Below, in pieces: positions 17,883 to 27,655 of a DNA stretch of 64,000 nucleotides (position 1 is the first letter of the stretch; the number at the start of each line of letters is the position of its first letter). The DNA lies in contig NZ_JAUMKC010000014.1 of NCBI RefSeq assembly GCF_030519355.1, positions 1 to 64,000 on the forward strand. The letters run 5' to 3'. The DNA is from Mucilaginibacter sp. L3T2-6. GTDB lineage: Bacteria > Bacteroidota > Bacteroidia > Sphingobacteriales > Sphingobacteriaceae. The notes beneath the pieces were generated by a model. That model did no database searches. It saw nothing but the letters and a program-made list of their open reading frames with translations, and was not told where the DNA came from. Position numbers and translations under genes: made by a program.

Positions 17883-18281
17883 TCAAACCTGGAAACTTTG
17901 GATAATGATCCGGATATCGGGCGTAGGAGGCCGCTGTCGCTCATCAATTAAGGATCGATGAACTGTTTGCACAACGGGGATTGAAATGGATGTATAAAAA
18001 TAGGGGGACTGAACAAGAACAGCATCTACCGAAACCGAAACTTTTACCGGTTGAGGCACCAATTTGGCCAAGGAAGCAAAATTATTAACCGCATCCTGGC
18101 AGCAAGGATCTACCTGAACGACAACAGTAAGTGACGGCTGGTCTTGTTGAATTAGTTTGGCTTGATGTTCTGCAACTTCCTCACAGCAGTCATCTTCTTT
18201 CTGAAGCGCACAACGCAATCCTACCGCGGAATTTAGCAGGAATGTGAATAAAAGTAATAGTGCTTTGATCTTCATCTTCAA
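17883..18281 (-). CDS. small secreted cysteine-pair protein of copper locus
   Basis: A 132-residue protein with a signal peptide (about 1-21) and two CC pairs, DDCCEE and DPCCQD, that could bind a soft metal. The C-terminal half is predicted extended strand and ends RIIIQSFQV. No family is recognised. A dyad resembling the one before copA lies 13-46 nt upstream of its start (18294-18327), so it is probably coregulated with the copper pumps. Confidence 0.6.
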   Translation of the reverse strand: MKMKIKALLLLFTFLLNSAVGLRCALQKEDDCCEEVAEHQAKLIQQDQPSLTVVVQVDPCCQDAVNNFASLAKLVPQPVKVSVSVDAVLVQSPYFYTSISIPVVQTVHRSLIDERQRPPTPDIRIIIQSFQV

Positions 18282-18293
18282 TTACAAACTTAG

Positions 18294-18327
18294 GGAATTT
18301 GCCTAAAAAGGTTTTACATAATTCCGT
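18294..18327. promoter_or_regulatory. candidate copper operator, copy B
   Basis: GGAATTTGCCTAAAAA, two G, then TTTTACATAATTCCGT. It shares GCCTAAAA, TTTACA and AATwCCGT in the same order with copy A upstream of copA (21954-21983), and its outer arms GGAATT and AATTCC form a dyad. Confidence 0.45.
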
Positions 18328-18343
18328 TTAAAATTTATAGCCA

Positions 18344-18795
18344 TTATTTATTCATCCGGGCCAAAATTCTTTTCATTTGAGCAATTTCTTTCTCCTGAGC
18401 TGCAATTATCCCGTCGGCAAGTTTTCTTACTTCCGGATCTCTAATATTTGCGTTTTTACTGGTCATAATAGCAATGGAATGATGCGGTATCATCCCTTTC
18501 ATATATTGCACATCACCAACAAAGCTCTGAGTTCGTACGCCAATGAGTGAAAAAACAAACACCGCCGTACTTGATAAAATGATGATCACATTTAGCTTAC
18601 GATTTTTATACATCATCCGCATCATCGCCAACATCAATAAGGCCATGGCAGCAACCATCATTAACGTCATATAAAGCCGGGTCATACTTAGATAGATATG
18701 ATCTGCCTGGTCAACATTCAAAAACATCACGCAATACATGATGATAAACGAACATAACAGCGTCAAAACAAATGTCTTGTAGTTTCCTTTTCCAT
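18344..18795 (-). pseudogene. DUF305 membrane protein with probable start-proximal frameshift
   Basis: The DUF305 core is intact: four N-terminal hydrophobic stretches, then VQYMKGMIPHHSIAIMTSKNA and a helical tail with the HH pair expected for metal binding. In the core frame the first codons read HGKGNYKTFVLTLLCSF with no ATG before an in-frame stop. An ATG at 18795 lies one base out of frame: adding one A to the 4-A tract (18788-18791) would give MEKGNYKTFVL, a normal family start. Either the gene is disrupted, the tract is variable, the assembly has an indel, or translation uses TTG at 18766 (140 aa) or ATG at 18739. Confidence 0.65.
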
Positions 18796-18847
18796 GGTTA
18801 ACGTTTTAGTTTTTAACTAAAGGGAAATACTTTTTGTTTGATTTTGC

Positions 18848-19411
18848 TTAAATTTTGTCTATGGGCTTCCGTTCACCCTGCTTTAAAGCTTTGAACTGGC
18901 TCGGCGTTATACCGGAGATCGCCTTGAATTGCGCGGATAAATGTGAACTGCTGCTGTAACCCATTTTCCAGGTGATCTCGTTTAAATTCAGTTCGCCGTA
19001 TTCCAGCAATTCTTTTACTTTTTCGATCTTTTGCTGAATAATAAATTTTTCAATGGTGGTATCTTCCGCATCGGAGAACATACGGCTGAGGTAGGCATAA
19101 TCCTTATTCAATCCCTCAGACAGGTATTGCGAAAAATTCAGGTGGGTATCTGAAAGGTCGGTATAATGTATCTTTTCAATGATCAGGGTCTTTATCCGTT
19201 CAACCATCTGGTCTTTTTCATTGTCAAGCAACTCAAAGCCCAATAATTTAAACTGCGAGGAGATCAGGCGCAGTTGTTCATTGTCGGGCTCGGGCTGAAC
19301 ATCAGCGCTGCCCAAATTGACCACACCAACGTTCAATCCCATGTTCTCCAACTGTTGCCTGACCACCATGATGCAGCGGTCACAAACCATATTTTTAATA
19401 TGCAGGATCAT
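18848..19411 (-). CDS. AraC-family regulator with N-terminal HMA-like metal domain
   Basis: A 187-residue protein. Residues 1-70 read like a small HMA fold with MVCDRC (Cys10, Cys13) in the metal loop position. Residues about 85-187 hold a two-HTH AraC domain (LNEITWKMGYSSSSHLSAQFKAISGITPSQFK). A metal domain fused to AraC would sense copper directly. It lies 23 nt downstream of the copper chaperone and is the obvious local regulator. The ATG at 19411 is preferred to a TTG 5 codons upstream. The candidate operators at 18294 and 21954 could be its targets. Confidence 0.75.
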   Translation of the reverse strand: MILHIKNMVCDRCIMVVRQQLENMGLNVGVVNLGSADVQPEPDNEQLRLISSQFKLLGFELLDNEKDQMVERIKTLIIEKIHYTDLSDTHLNFSQYLSEGLNKDYAYLSRMFSDAEDTTIEKFIIQQKIEKVKELLEYGELNLNEITWKMGYSSSSHLSAQFKAISGITPSQFKALKQGERKPIDKI

Positions 19412-19434
19412 ATATTTATTTAACAAAAATACGG

Positions 19435-19647
19435 TTAAATTTCCTCAGCGTTATAACCGTTGATTTTTAGTGCGCTGATAACGTCATTGGCGGTTAATCC
19501 ATTATCCGATTTGACTGTAAGTATCTTATCCGGGTTGGTGGTGTCTACTTCCCATTTGGCTATACCTTCCAGATTATCTAAAGCCGGGGTTACGGTTGCA
19601 ATACAGCCACCGCATTTGATATTTGTTTTGAATTTTAAAGTTTCCAT
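19435..19647 (-). CDS. HMA-domain copper chaperone (CopZ-like)
   Basis: A 70-residue protein made of one HMA domain. The metal loop is IKCGGCIATV with Cys12 and Cys15, and the beta-alpha-beta-beta-alpha-beta pattern is complete. It would carry cuprous copper in the cytosol to the CopA pump encoded 18 nt upstream. Its sequence differs from MxCxxC by having Lys before the first Cys, which is common in Bacteroidota chaperones. Confidence 0.88.
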   Translation of the reverse strand: METLKFKTNIKCGGCIATVTPALDNLEGIAKWEVDTTNPDKILTVKSDNGLTANDVISALKINGYNAEEI

Positions 19648-19665
19648 ATTTATTGATTTTAATAA

Positions 19666-21900
19666 TTAAAGATTAAGTTTTGTAAATTTCAGCCGCAGGC
19701 TATTACTGACCACCGATACAGAGCTTAAAGCCATTGCCGCACCGGCGATCATGGGGTTCAGCAAGAAACCATTGACGGGATATAATATACCGGCGGCAAT
19801 AGGTATGCCGATCAGGTTATATATAAATGCCCAAAATAGGTTTTGCTTTATCGTGCGCACGGTTAGTTTGGAAAGCCTTAATGCCTTGGGTACCTGTTGA
19901 AGGTCTGACGAAACCAGGGTGATCTTGGCTACGTCCATTGCTATATCGGAACCTTTGCCCATCGCTATACTTACGTCAGCTTGTGCTAAGGCCTGGCTGT
20001 CATTGATGCCGTCACCGATCATAGCTACAATTTTACCTTCACTCTGTAGTTTTTTAATAAAGTCCGCTTTATCTGATGGCATAGTGTCGGCCTGAAAATG
20101 GTCAATCCCCGCTTCTTTGGCAATTGCCGCTGCGGTTTGCGCATTATCGCCGGTCAACATATAAACGGCAATCCCCTGTCTTTTTAACTGGCTTACGGCT
20201 ACTGCTGAGCCTGTTTTGATTGGGTCGGCTATGGCTGTAATGGCTAATACTTGCGTTTGATCGGCAAAGTAAATCACCGTTTTTGCCTGGTTTAAATAGG
20301 TGCTGACAGGCGCCTTTAACTCTTCCGGTACGGATACGTTTCTTTCCCCGATCAGTTTATGGCTTCCAGCAAAGTAATGCCGGTCCTCAAAATTCGCTTC
20401 GACGCCCCGCCCGGTTAAACTATTAAAAGAATTTACTTTTACTGAAACGTTATTGCAGGGTTTAAGGTGGGCTACGATTGCCTCAGCCAAAGGATGTTCG
20501 GATTGCTGTTCCATCGCTAAAAATAATCCCTGTAATTGACCTTGATCATTTGGAAGGGACTTTGCCCAAAGCAGATCAGTAACTACGGGCTTCCCCTGGG
20601 TTATCGTGCCGGTTTTATCCAATACGACTGCGTTAACGCTATGTCCTAATTCCAATCCTTCTGCATCTTTAATTAAAATGCCGTTTTCGGCTCCTTTGCC
20701 AATACCCACCATAATGGCGGTTGGAGTAGCCAAACCCAAAGAACAGGGACAGGCAATCACCAGTACCGTAACCATCGCCAGTAAGCCTTGTGTTAAGGCA
20801 TGTTGCCCGCCAAATACCAGCCAGGCACCCAAGCTTAATACAGCGATCAGCATGACGATAGGAACAAAAATGCCTGCGATCTTATCCACCAATTTTTGGA
20901 CGGGTGCCTTAGAGCCTTGCGCATCCTGCACCAATTGAATGATCTGGGCCAGCAAGGTTTCGCCGCCAACTTTTTCTGCCGTAAACCGGAAACTTCCCTT
21001 TTGGTTTAAGGTACCGGTAAAAACAGAATCGCCTGCTTTTTTCTCTACAGCGACAGGCTCCCCTGTGATCATGCTTTCATCCACAAAAGAGTTACCTTCA
21101 TCAACTATGCCGTCAACCGGGATCTTTTCACCTGGCCGAACCAACAGGCGGTCGCCGATCTGCACATCTGCAATAGCTGTTTCTTTTTCACCTTCTGCAG
21201 TGATGAGCAACACTGTTTTTGGTTGCAGGCCGATCAGTTTTCTAATGGCGGATGAGGTATTGGATTTAGCCTTTTCTTCTAATAATTTCCCCAGCATAAT
21301 AAAAACGATCACGACCGAAGCCGCCTCGTAATAAACATGCGGGTGCAAGCCCCGGCGATGCCAGAACTCAGGGAACAAAGTATTGAATACGCTGAATACA
21401 AAGGCGATGCCGGTACTCATGGCGACCAGTGTATCCATATTCGCACGGCCATGCCTGGCCTGTTTCCAGGCGTTGATAAAAAAATTTTTGCCCGCTATAA
21501 AAAGTACCGGGCCGGTTAAAGCCATCATGATGTAATTGGCATAAGGCATGTCCATAAAGAACATCCCGATCAGTACCACTGGAATAGTTAAAATAATGGC
21601 CCAGGTCATATTTCGCTTCAACTGCCGGTAATGAGTTTGCTGCGCTTCCGCTTGTTTTTCTTTGCCGTTAACTGTATCGATGATGAGGTCATAGCCGATT
21701 GATTGAACGGATTGTTGTAAACCGGAAGCCTGAATAATTTCGGGATGAAAGGCAACTTTAACGGATTGCGTAGCATAGTTCACCTCGGCCTTTTCAACGC
21801 CATTTTGGGTGCCGATCATCGATTCTACACTGGATGCGCAGGCGGCGCAGGTCATACCGGTAACTGGGAACGTAAGAGTTTGTAATTGTATTGCTGCCAT
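19666..21900 (-). CDS. copA: P1B-1 copper(I)-exporting ATPase CopA
   Basis: A 744-residue inner-membrane pump. One N-terminal HMA domain has GMTCAAC (Cys18, Cys21). The transmembrane site is CPC (384-386), the phosphorylation site DKTGT (Asp428), with TGEP in the actuator, SEHPLAEA, and [20 protein letters not shown] in the hinge. Conserved MxxSS near the C-terminus ([15 protein letters not shown]) completes the copper(I) site. It starts the operon copA, copZ-like, AraC-HMA. A dyad lies 54-83 nt upstream of the start. Confidence 0.95.
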   Translation of the reverse strand: MAAIQLQTLTFPVTGMTCAACASSVESMIGTQNGVEKAEVNYATQSVKVAFHPEIIQASGLQQSVQSIGYDLIIDTVNGKEKQAEAQQTHYRQLKRNMTWAIILTIPVVLIGMFFMDMPYANYIMMALTGPVLFIAGKNFFINAWKQARHGRANMDTLVAMSTGIAFVFSVFNTLFPEFWHRRGLHPHVYYEAASVVIVFIMLGKLLEEKAKSNTSSAIRKLIGLQPKTVLLITAEGEKETAIADVQIGDRLLVRPGEKIPVDGIVDEGNSFVDESMITGEPVAVEKKAGDSVFTGTLNQKGSFRFTAEKVGGETLLAQIIQLVQDAQGSKAPVQKLVDKIAGIFVPIVMLIAVLSLGAWLVFGGQHALTQGLLAMVTVLVIACPCSLGLATPTAIMVGIGKGAENGILIKDAEGLELGHSVNAVVLDKTGTITQGKPVVTDLLWAKSLPNDQGQLQGLFLAMEQQSEHPLAEAIVAHLKPCNNVSVKVNSFNSLTGRGVEANFEDRHYFAGSHKLIGERNVSVPEELKAPVSTYLNQAKTVIYFADQTQVLAITAIADPIKTGSAVAVSQLKRQGIAVYMLTGDNAQTAAAIAKEAGIDHFQADTMPSDKADFIKKLQSEGKIVAMIGDGINDSQALAQADVSIAMGKGSDIAMDVAKITLVSSDLQQVPKALRLSKLTVRTIKQNLFWAFIYNLIGIPIAAGILYPVNGFLLNPMIAGAAMALSSVSVVSNSLRLKFTKLNL

Positions 21901-21953
21901 GTCTTTTGTTTAACAGCACAAATTTATACGGGGTTCAGGTTTTGAATTTTACA

Positions 21954-21983
21954 GGATTCTGCCTAAAATTTACAGAATACCGT
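21954..21983. promoter_or_regulatory. candidate copper operator, copy A
   Basis: An imperfect dyad with ATTCTG (21956-21961) and CAGAAT (21973-21978) arms around GCCTAAAATTTA. It lies 54-83 nt upstream of copA and shares its core with copy B at 18294-18327. Confidence 0.5.
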
Positions 21984-22081
21984 ATAATTCATTCCAACAA
22001 ATCTTGAAATAATTTCCTATTATTGAATATTAGTTGATAGTATCACTTAATGTCTAAACACACGATTTCAACCTTTACGTT

Positions 22082-22801
22082 ATGGACAATTATTTCCTTG
22101 TTAAAAAACCTTACGCCGTAAATGAGAAAAAACGCTCCGCGTTAATTGAGTTTGTTAATAAAGGACTGCGGTTCATGCAAACAGGCTACCAGGTAAAGCA
22201 GCTCGATACCAATATAGATATGAATACGCCCGAGCAGCGGATCAACTATTACCACTTGCTGGATTCGGTCATTTTTAACGGGGTTCCCGGTGACGTGGTA
22301 GAATTGGGGTGTTTCACCGGACAATGTGCGCTCATTTTTCAAAAGGTGATCGAGTTGAATGCCTCTGATAAGCAATTGCACCTTTACGATAGCTTTTTCG
22401 CCTCCTTCAAGGTCAAGGGAAGTGTTGAAGAAGAACTAAAGGCCAATTTTAACAAGGCGAAGCTAAAACAGCCGATTGTGCATAAGGGGGATTTTAAAAC
22501 AACCCTGCCGGATGAATTGCCCGCTGAAATAGCGTTTGTACACATCGACTGCGGTTTCGGCGGTGATAAAATCGAGCACAAGGCTGTGATGCTGCATTGT
22601 TTTGAAAGCATATATCCCCGTATGCCGAAAAATTCGGTTTGTATCATGATGGATTATTTTGATGCTTCCACCGGAGTTGAAGGCCTCGATATTAACCCCG
22701 GTGTTAAAATGGCGTATGATGAATTTTTTGCGGATAAACCGGAAAAGATTGTTTGTCTTTGGGGTAACCAATATAACCATGCTTATTTTCGCAAGGTTTA
22801 G
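22082..22801 (+). CDS. TylF/MycF-like class I methyltransferase or related enzyme
   Basis: A 239-residue Rossmann protein. VVELGCFTGQCALIF (about 80-94) is a motif I variant, LHLYDSFF has the acidic loop, and AFVHIDCGF plus MMDYFD are later motifs with acidic residues expected for metal binding, as in the TylF family of O-methyltransferases. The substrate is unknown. It is the only plus-strand gene in this copper block and converges on the BNR-repeat gene, with 3 nt between the stops. Confidence 0.7.
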   Translation: MDNYFLVKKPYAVNEKKRSALIEFVNKGLRFMQTGYQVKQLDTNIDMNTPEQRINYYHLLDSVIFNGVPGDVVELGCFTGQCALIFQKVIELNASDKQLHLYDSFFASFKVKGSVEEELKANFNKAKLKQPIVHKGDFKTTLPDELPAEIAFVHIDCGFGGDKIEHKAVMLHCFESIYPRMPKNSVCIMMDYFDASTGVEGLDINPGVKMAYDEFFADKPEKIVCLWGNQYNHAYFRKV

Positions 22802-22804
22802 TTT

Positions 22805-23854
22805 TTACATTTTTCGGAACCTGATCAGGTTCTTCTGTTCCCATACGAAAAGATTGCCGGTCGCGCTCAACTGCACCGCTTTCACATAGCCGCCGGTCCC
22901 GACCATCCTTGGTGTTTTTTGAGGGAAAGCGATCACATTCAGCGTATCACCTGTTTGATAAGTAATCAGTGGATTTTGTCCGTTGCCGGCAATACTACAG
23001 GTCCTTCCCCTGGCCAGATAGGTTTCCGGCTTGCCGGGAGTTGCATAATAAATATTGCCTTTCCGTTGCCATACTGTCTGTACCGCGCTGGCCGGACTGA
23101 TCCGCAGTCCCCCGCCATCCATCGGGCAGCCGTTCAGTTTCCAGGTATCCATGCCCATCTTTTCCGCTGCCCAGAAGGTTCGCCCCATGTCGGACGAACG
23201 GCTTACATACAGGTCGCGCGAACCGTTCAGCCAGTTGCGGAACATGATAGCAACCGAAGAACCCTGCACTGCTATGCTGGGTTTACAGCACTCACAAACG
23301 TGCTGGTCGGGTGATTGGTAGGCCATAGTATTTTTAATCCATTTGGTATTACTGCCTGATAAGGATGAAAAATAGATCTGGTTATGATTGCCGGTGCGGA
23401 TGTCAAGCCATGCCGCATAAAAATGATCCTGATCGTCAGCGGCAATACTCATTAATCCCTCGGGAGCTGACCCACGCTGATCGTTGAGGATGCCCATGCT
23501 CTTCCAAATACCAGTAGCATGAGCAAGGCGATACCAGTGGATATTGCCGGATTTATCCATAGCGGTGATCACAGAAAAGTTTTTTGAACTTGCCAGTTGT
23601 GGGCCCCTGGCCATACCTAAGTGCATTTCGGGTAATTTGGCAACGAGTGCCGGGTTGCTGAACGATACGCCATGATCTGTTGAGGCAACACAAAATATCT
23701 GATCGGCAGATCCGAATATTACCCTAATTATCCCTTTGGTATCTATACTTACTTGTGGTTGCTGTCCCTCACCGATCAAATTCCGGTCGTCTGACAGTGA
23801 ACTTAACGATAGTAACATTGTAAGTGATAGTACAAAAAAACCTATTCTTCTCAT
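22805..23854 (-). CDS. secreted BNR/sialidase-like beta-propeller protein
   Basis: A 349-residue protein with a signal peptide (about 1-20). Asp-box-like repeats occur (SADQIFCVASTDHGVSFSNP, SRSSDMGRTFWAAEKMG), matching the six-bladed sialidase propeller fold. The catalytic Arg triad of true sialidases is not evident, and a CECCKPS cluster (around residues 178-184) suggests metal binding. Proteins with this CxCCKP element are often found beside copper genes, so a copper role is more likely than sugar hydrolysis; that is inference. It is alone on its strand. Confidence 0.7.
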   Translation of the reverse strand: MRRIGFFVLSLTMLLSLSSLSDDRNLIGEGQQPQVSIDTKGIIRVIFGSADQIFCVASTDHGVSFSNPALVAKLPEMHLGMARGPQLASSKNFSVITAMDKSGNIHWYRLAHATGIWKSMGILNDQRGSAPEGLMSIAADDQDHFYAAWLDIRTGNHNQIYFSSLSGSNTKWIKNTMAYQSPDQHVCECCKPSIAVQGSSVAIMFRNWLNGSRDLYVSRSSDMGRTFWAAEKMGMDTWKLNGCPMDGGGLRISPASAVQTVWQRKGNIYYATPGKPETYLARGRTCSIAGNGQNPLITYQTGDTLNVIAFPQKTPRMVGTGGYVKAVQLSATGNLFVWEQKNLIRFRKM

Positions 23855-23969
23855 TTTACTAATATATAAATTTTGGAAAGTTACTATATCAGACCTTAAC
23901 GATGTAGATCAAGGTTAAGTGCCGGGGACAGAAATGTTTCCGTGTTTTTAACACTAAAGAATAACGATA

Positions 23970-24169
23970 ATGCTTAAAAAAGAACATAAAGAAGGAACGC
24001 CTGCAGGGTTGCAGGTTTTGTTAGCTCAGGAATTAGAGGCGAATGCGTTTTGCAAGCTTGTCTAAATCCTAAAAGCAAGGTTATTGATTGGATAGGTTCA
24101 GCTAAACGGGATGAGACCCGGAAAGTGAGACCCGATAAAGCGATGATCATGTTACTTAATAAACAGTAA
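23970..24169 (+). pseudogene. YdeI/OmpD-associated family remnant
   Basis: Plus-strand frame 1 reads MLKKEHKEGTPAGLQVLLAQ and on to NAFCKLV then stops. One frame over, LNPKSKVIDWIGSAKRDETR runs on to MLLNKQ and a TAA at 24167. Together they match the C-terminal half of the YdeI bacteriocin-protection family (pattern of WI..AKR.ETR..R..KA). A frameshift near 24065 and the missing N-terminal DUF1905-like part show decay. Confidence 0.6.
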
Positions 24170-24173
24170 ACGC

Positions 24174-25421
24174 TTAAGACTTAATTTTAGTTTGCTTTTT
24201 CATTAAGAATAGCGCTATTCCTAAAAGCAGCATAGAGATCAGCCCGCCGTATAAAAAATCTTTACCGGCATAACGGCTGCCCAAAAATCCGGCTATCGGA
24301 TAAGCGATGGCCCACCATAAATGAGAAAAAGCAAAATGCGAACCATAAACTTTGCCCTGTTCGCTTTCGGCAATGTTTTCACCGATCAACGTTTCCGAAG
24401 GCATTTCCGCCAGGCTTTGCCCCAAACCCGCAAAAAGCCACAATATCAACATCACGGGATATGCTACGAAATTCGTAATGGAAATAGTGACCGACAATAC
24501 CAAAGCACCGGCTATCAGAGATAAACGCCGGGACTTCGTTTTATCCAGGCTACCCGCGACAAATGCCGCGATACTGGCACCGATACCAAATGCAGCCATC
24601 ACCCAGCCATACTGCTTGTCGCCTAAATGCAAGCCACTTTTAATGTGACCGACGGAATTAACCAATATCTGCGCACCCGCTATGGCGGAGACAAATTCGA
24701 TAAAGAGTGCGAACCGAATCAACGGACTTTTAAATAATAGTTTAACCCCTTTGACCGCGTCATGCCAGGCCGTAAAAGTTTTTTCATTTTTCTTTACAGC
24801 ATGTTGTAATTTATTAGTGGGAAGCAGCAATATCAAAACAGCGGCCACCACAAAGGACGCCGCATCGATAAAAAAGATCTGCCTTGCGCCGAACCACACA
24901 GCCAGTATCCCGGCTAAACCCGGCCCTAAGACACCTAATATTTGAAAAGTTGCCGTAGACAAGCCTACCGCCTGCCTGTAGTGCGCATGGTCTACCACCT
25001 GTGGTATTACAGCGCGGTAAGTGGGCGTAAAAAAGGCATTAAATATATTGAGCAAAAAGACAAGCGCATAGATCTGCCATTCCTGGGTAACAAAAGGCAA
25101 ACAGGCGACAATCGCCATTCGGATAAAATGGGTAGTATATAAAATGGTTTTACGGCTCACACGATCAGCCAGCACACCGGCAAAAGGAGAAAAGAGAATG
25201 AATGCGGTAACCCGAAGGGTCAAAGCCGTTGCTAAAATAATGGCCGAACGCTCCCGGCCAAACTGGTAGGATAACAAGGCCAGGCCAACCCAGGTAAAAG
25301 CGTCCCCCAGCAAGCTGATAGCTTCCGCGAAATATAATAAAGAGAAAAGACGGTTCTTTAAGACCTGAAAGGAATCTTTTAATGCGTTGAAGAATGATTC
25401 TGACGCTGCCTTTTTATTCAT
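24174..25421 (-). CDS. MFS transporter (EntS-like)
   Basis: A 415-residue protein with about 12 hydrophobic segments. The MFS loop 2-3 motif appears as GVLADRVSRKTIL (about residues 81-93). The overall pattern resembles the enterobactin-exporter/MFS-3 group used to export siderophores or small drugs. The N-terminal extension is polar. It ends 4 nt from the pseudogene at 23970-24169. Its substrate and link to the metal genes are unknown. Confidence 0.8.
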   Translation of the reverse strand: MNKKAASESFFNALKDSFQVLKNRLFSLLYFAEAISLLGDAFTWVGLALLSYQFGRERSAIILATALTLRVTAFILFSPFAGVLADRVSRKTILYTTHFIRMAIVACLPFVTQEWQIYALVFLLNIFNAFFTPTYRAVIPQVVDHAHYRQAVGLSTATFQILGVLGPGLAGILAVWFGARQIFFIDAASFVVAAVLILLLPTNKLQHAVKKNEKTFTAWHDAVKGVKLLFKSPLIRFALFIEFVSAIAGAQILVNSVGHIKSGLHLGDKQYGWVMAAFGIGASIAAFVAGSLDKTKSRRLSLIAGALVLSVTISITNFVAYPVMLILWLFAGLGQSLAEMPSETLIGENIAESEQGKVYGSHFAFSHLWWAIAYPIAGFLGSRYAGKDFLYGGLISMLLLGIALFLMKKQTKIKS

Positions 25422-25465
25422 TATTCTAATAAGATATGCATCTGATCAGCCTAAGTAAATTCCGA

Positions 25466-25942
25466 TCAGCTTCCTGCCAATGGGTAACCTTTAGCAACCC
25501 AATTGGTTTGCAGGTTGACAGGCAGGTTTAATAATTCAACATGTGTAAACCCCATTTTTTTCATTTCCAGGAAAGCGGGCCTGATGTTCGGACATTTGCT
25601 AAACGGGCAGCAACCGCAATAAACCACGATGACCGTGTTTTTAGGCAGCGCGGCAACGGTCTTTCTAAGCAACTTCATATTTTCATCTTTGCTAACCGCG
25701 CCGATGTGTTTGGCTCCTTTGATATCTTCGACCGCGCCGATATTTAATATCATTGGCCATTTAGCCGGGGGCTCCTTTAAGTTAGCGGCTAAAACGGCAG
25801 GCGCTATTAACTCACTGTCCTTCCAGGGATAATTATTTAGGATAGATGGCACTGCTACGGGGGATGTTTGCGCTGTAGTTTCGGAAGGCCAAAACCCGGC
25901 AATGAGCAGGCTGCAAATTGTAATCAGTATTTTATTTTTCAT
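25466..25942 (-). CDS. secreted rhodanese-like protein with YCGCCPFSKC motif
   Basis: A 158-residue protein with a signal peptide (about 1-25, ending TTAQ) and a rhodanese fold. The active-site loop is VVYCGCCPFSKCPN, with Cys109, Cys111, Cys112 and Cys117, richer in cysteine than standard rhodaneses. Such periplasmic forms could transfer sulfane sulfur or selenium. The start at 25942 restores a clean signal peptide; a longer frame begins inside the divergent methyltransferase gene. It is divergent from that gene with only 48 nt between starts. Confidence 0.75.
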   Translation of the reverse strand: MKNKILITICSLLIAGFWPSETTAQTSPVAVPSILNNYPWKDSELIAPAVLAANLKEPPAKWPMILNIGAVEDIKGAKHIGAVSKDENMKLLRKTVAALPKNTVIVVYCGCCPFSKCPNIRPAFLEMKKMGFTHVELLNLPVNLQTNWVAKGYPLAGS

Positions 25943-25990
25943 TTGATGATAATAATATAGACCTTTAAACTGTAAATATGTGGTTAATCC

Positions 25991-26611
25991 ATGAAAGATA
26001 GTCAAAAAGCGCACTGGGATGATGTTTATACCAACAAAACTCCCGATCAGGTTAGCTGGACGCAAGCTGTCCCGCGAACATCCCTGGATTTCATTCACGG
26101 GTTTCAGTTATCTAAAAATGCCAGTATCATTGACATTGGTGGTGGGGACAGTAACCTGGTGGATTTTCTTTTACAGGAGGGCTTTGTTAATATCACCGTG
26201 CTGGACATATCCGCCGCCGCCATACAAAAAGCCAAAGCCAGGTTAGGTGCTAAAAGCGAACTGGTTAAATGGGTGGTATCTGACATTACCGAATTTAAAA
26301 CGAATGAGCATTTTGACTTATGGCATGATCGGGCGACTTTTCATTTCCTGACCAGTAAAAGCCAGATCGCAGCTTACCTGCAAATCGCGGGCAGGGCGAT
26401 CAATAATTATATGGTGGTTGGCACTTTTTCTGAAAACGGCCCGGATAAATGCAGCGGCCTGCCGATCAAACAATATACGGAAGTCCAATTGCAAAGCCAG
26501 TTAAAAAAAGATTTTGAAAAGATCCGGTGTATCAGTGAAGACCATATCACCCCCTTTCAAACCAGGCAAAACTTCCTGTTCTGTAGTTTTAAAAAGCAAA
26601 GTATCAATTAA
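25991..26611 (+). CDS. class I SAM-dependent methyltransferase (selenium locus copy)
   Basis: A 206-residue paralogue of the protein at 1337-1963: ASIIDIGGGDSNL, NITVLDISAAAIQKAKARLG, and FDLWHDRATFHFL are nearly the same. It lies between a secreted rhodanese and selD, while the other lies next to a persulfide dioxygenase. Both contexts point to a chalcogen substrate (thiol, persulfide, selenide), which is inference. The two copies suggest a widely recruited family and not a lineage-specific duplication. Confidence 0.82.
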   Translation: MKDSQKAHWDDVYTNKTPDQVSWTQAVPRTSLDFIHGFQLSKNASIIDIGGGDSNLVDFLLQEGFVNITVLDISAAAIQKAKARLGAKSELVKWVVSDITEFKTNEHFDLWHDRATFHFLTSKSQIAAYLQIAGRAINNYMVVGTFSENGPDKCSGLPIKQYTEVQLQSQLKKDFEKIRCISEDHITPFQTRQNFLFCSFKKQSIN

Positions 26612-26614
26612 ACA

Positions 26615-27655
26615 TCAAATCACCGTTATCAGCGCATCGTTGTCCGGCACCTTTAGCCAGCCGATAGGTGCTAAACTGTGTCCAAGGCTTTGTAGTTTTG
26701 CTTCAAAAGCCGCCGCACCTTCTTCGGCAACGGCTACCAGCAGGCCGCCACTTGTTTGCGGGTCGGCCAGTATATATTGCTGTTCTACGGTCAGCGGCCC
26801 TATCTTACGCCCATAACTGCTCCAATTACGGCCGGTACCACCTGGAAAGCATTTTTGTTCGAGGTAACCTGCTAAAGAAGGGATCACCGGCACTTTATCA
26901 AATTCGATCACTGCCGACAAGCCGCTGCCTTCACACATTTCAGAAAGGTGCCCCAGCAAACCAAAACCGGTTACATCCGTCATGGCCCTTACATCATCCA
27001 TCTTCCCGAATACTTCGCCCAGCTTGTTTAATGTGGTCATACTCTTTAGTGCAATAGCTGCATCTTCCGGTAATAATACGCCTCTTTTTTGAGCCGTTGA
27101 CAAAATGCCAACCCCTAAAGCTTTGGTAAGATATAATTTACAACCGGGGGTTGCCGTGGAGTTTTGTTTCAATTGCGGAATATTAACTACACCGTTTACT
27201 GACAGGCCGAATACCGGCTCAGGGCAATCAATGCTATGGCCACCTGCTAAGGTAATACCGGCTTCGGCGCAGACGGCCCGGGAACCTTCTAAAACTTTTT
27301 GAGCTACTTCAGGTGGAAGTTTATCAATCGGCCATCCTAAAATAGCAATCGCTAAAACCGGTTTACCGCCCATCGCATAAACATCGCTGATCGCATTAGC
27401 AGAAGCGATACGCCCGAAATCATACGCATCATCAACAATCGGCATAAAAAAGTCGGTAGTAGAGATCAAAGCGGTGCCGTTCCCAAGGTCTAACACTGCA
27501 GCATCGTCCCTTTTATCATTACCAACCAGCAAATTTGGATCGGCAACGGAGGCGATATTACTATGCAGTATTTTATCTAAAATGGCAGGGCTGATCTTAC
27601 AGCCACAACCCGCGCCGTGGGAATATTGAGTAAGTTTTATTGATGTCGTATCCAT
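26615..27655 (-). CDS. selD: selenide, water dikinase SelD
   Basis: A 346-residue enzyme that makes selenophosphate from selenide and ATP. The N-terminal loop SHGAGCGCK holds Cys17 and Lys20 at the same positions as E. coli SelD, so it is a Cys and not a Sec enzyme. [15 protein letters not shown] and [11 protein letters not shown] are the AIR-synthase-like ATP sites. Its ATG overlaps the stop of mnmH by 1 nt (TAATG). With no selA/selB in the window, the selenophosphate is likely used for tRNA 2-selenouridine. Confidence 0.94.
   Translation of the reverse strand: MDTTSIKLTQYSHGAGCGCKISPAILDKILHSNIASVADPNLLVGNDKRDDAAVLDLGNGTALISTTDFFMPIVDDAYDFGRIASANAISDVYAMGGKPVLAIAILGWPIDKLPPEVAQKVLEGSRAVCAEAGITLAGGHSIDCPEPVFGLSVNGVVNIPQLKQNSTATPGCKLYLTKALGVGILSTAQKRGVLLPEDAAIALKSMTTLNKLGEVFGKMDDVRAMTDVTGFGLLGHLSEMCEGSGLSAVIEFDKVPVIPSLAGYLEQKCFPGGTGRNWSSYGRKIGPLTVEQQYILADPQTSGGLLVAVAEEGAAAFEAKLQSLGHSLAPIGWLKVPDNDALITVI

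Noticed and set aside
26615..27655. Selenocysteine use in SelD or in the GDCCVxC protein
   Set aside because: Both have ordinary Cys codons at the key positions and no in-frame TGA, so no selenoprotein is supported here.
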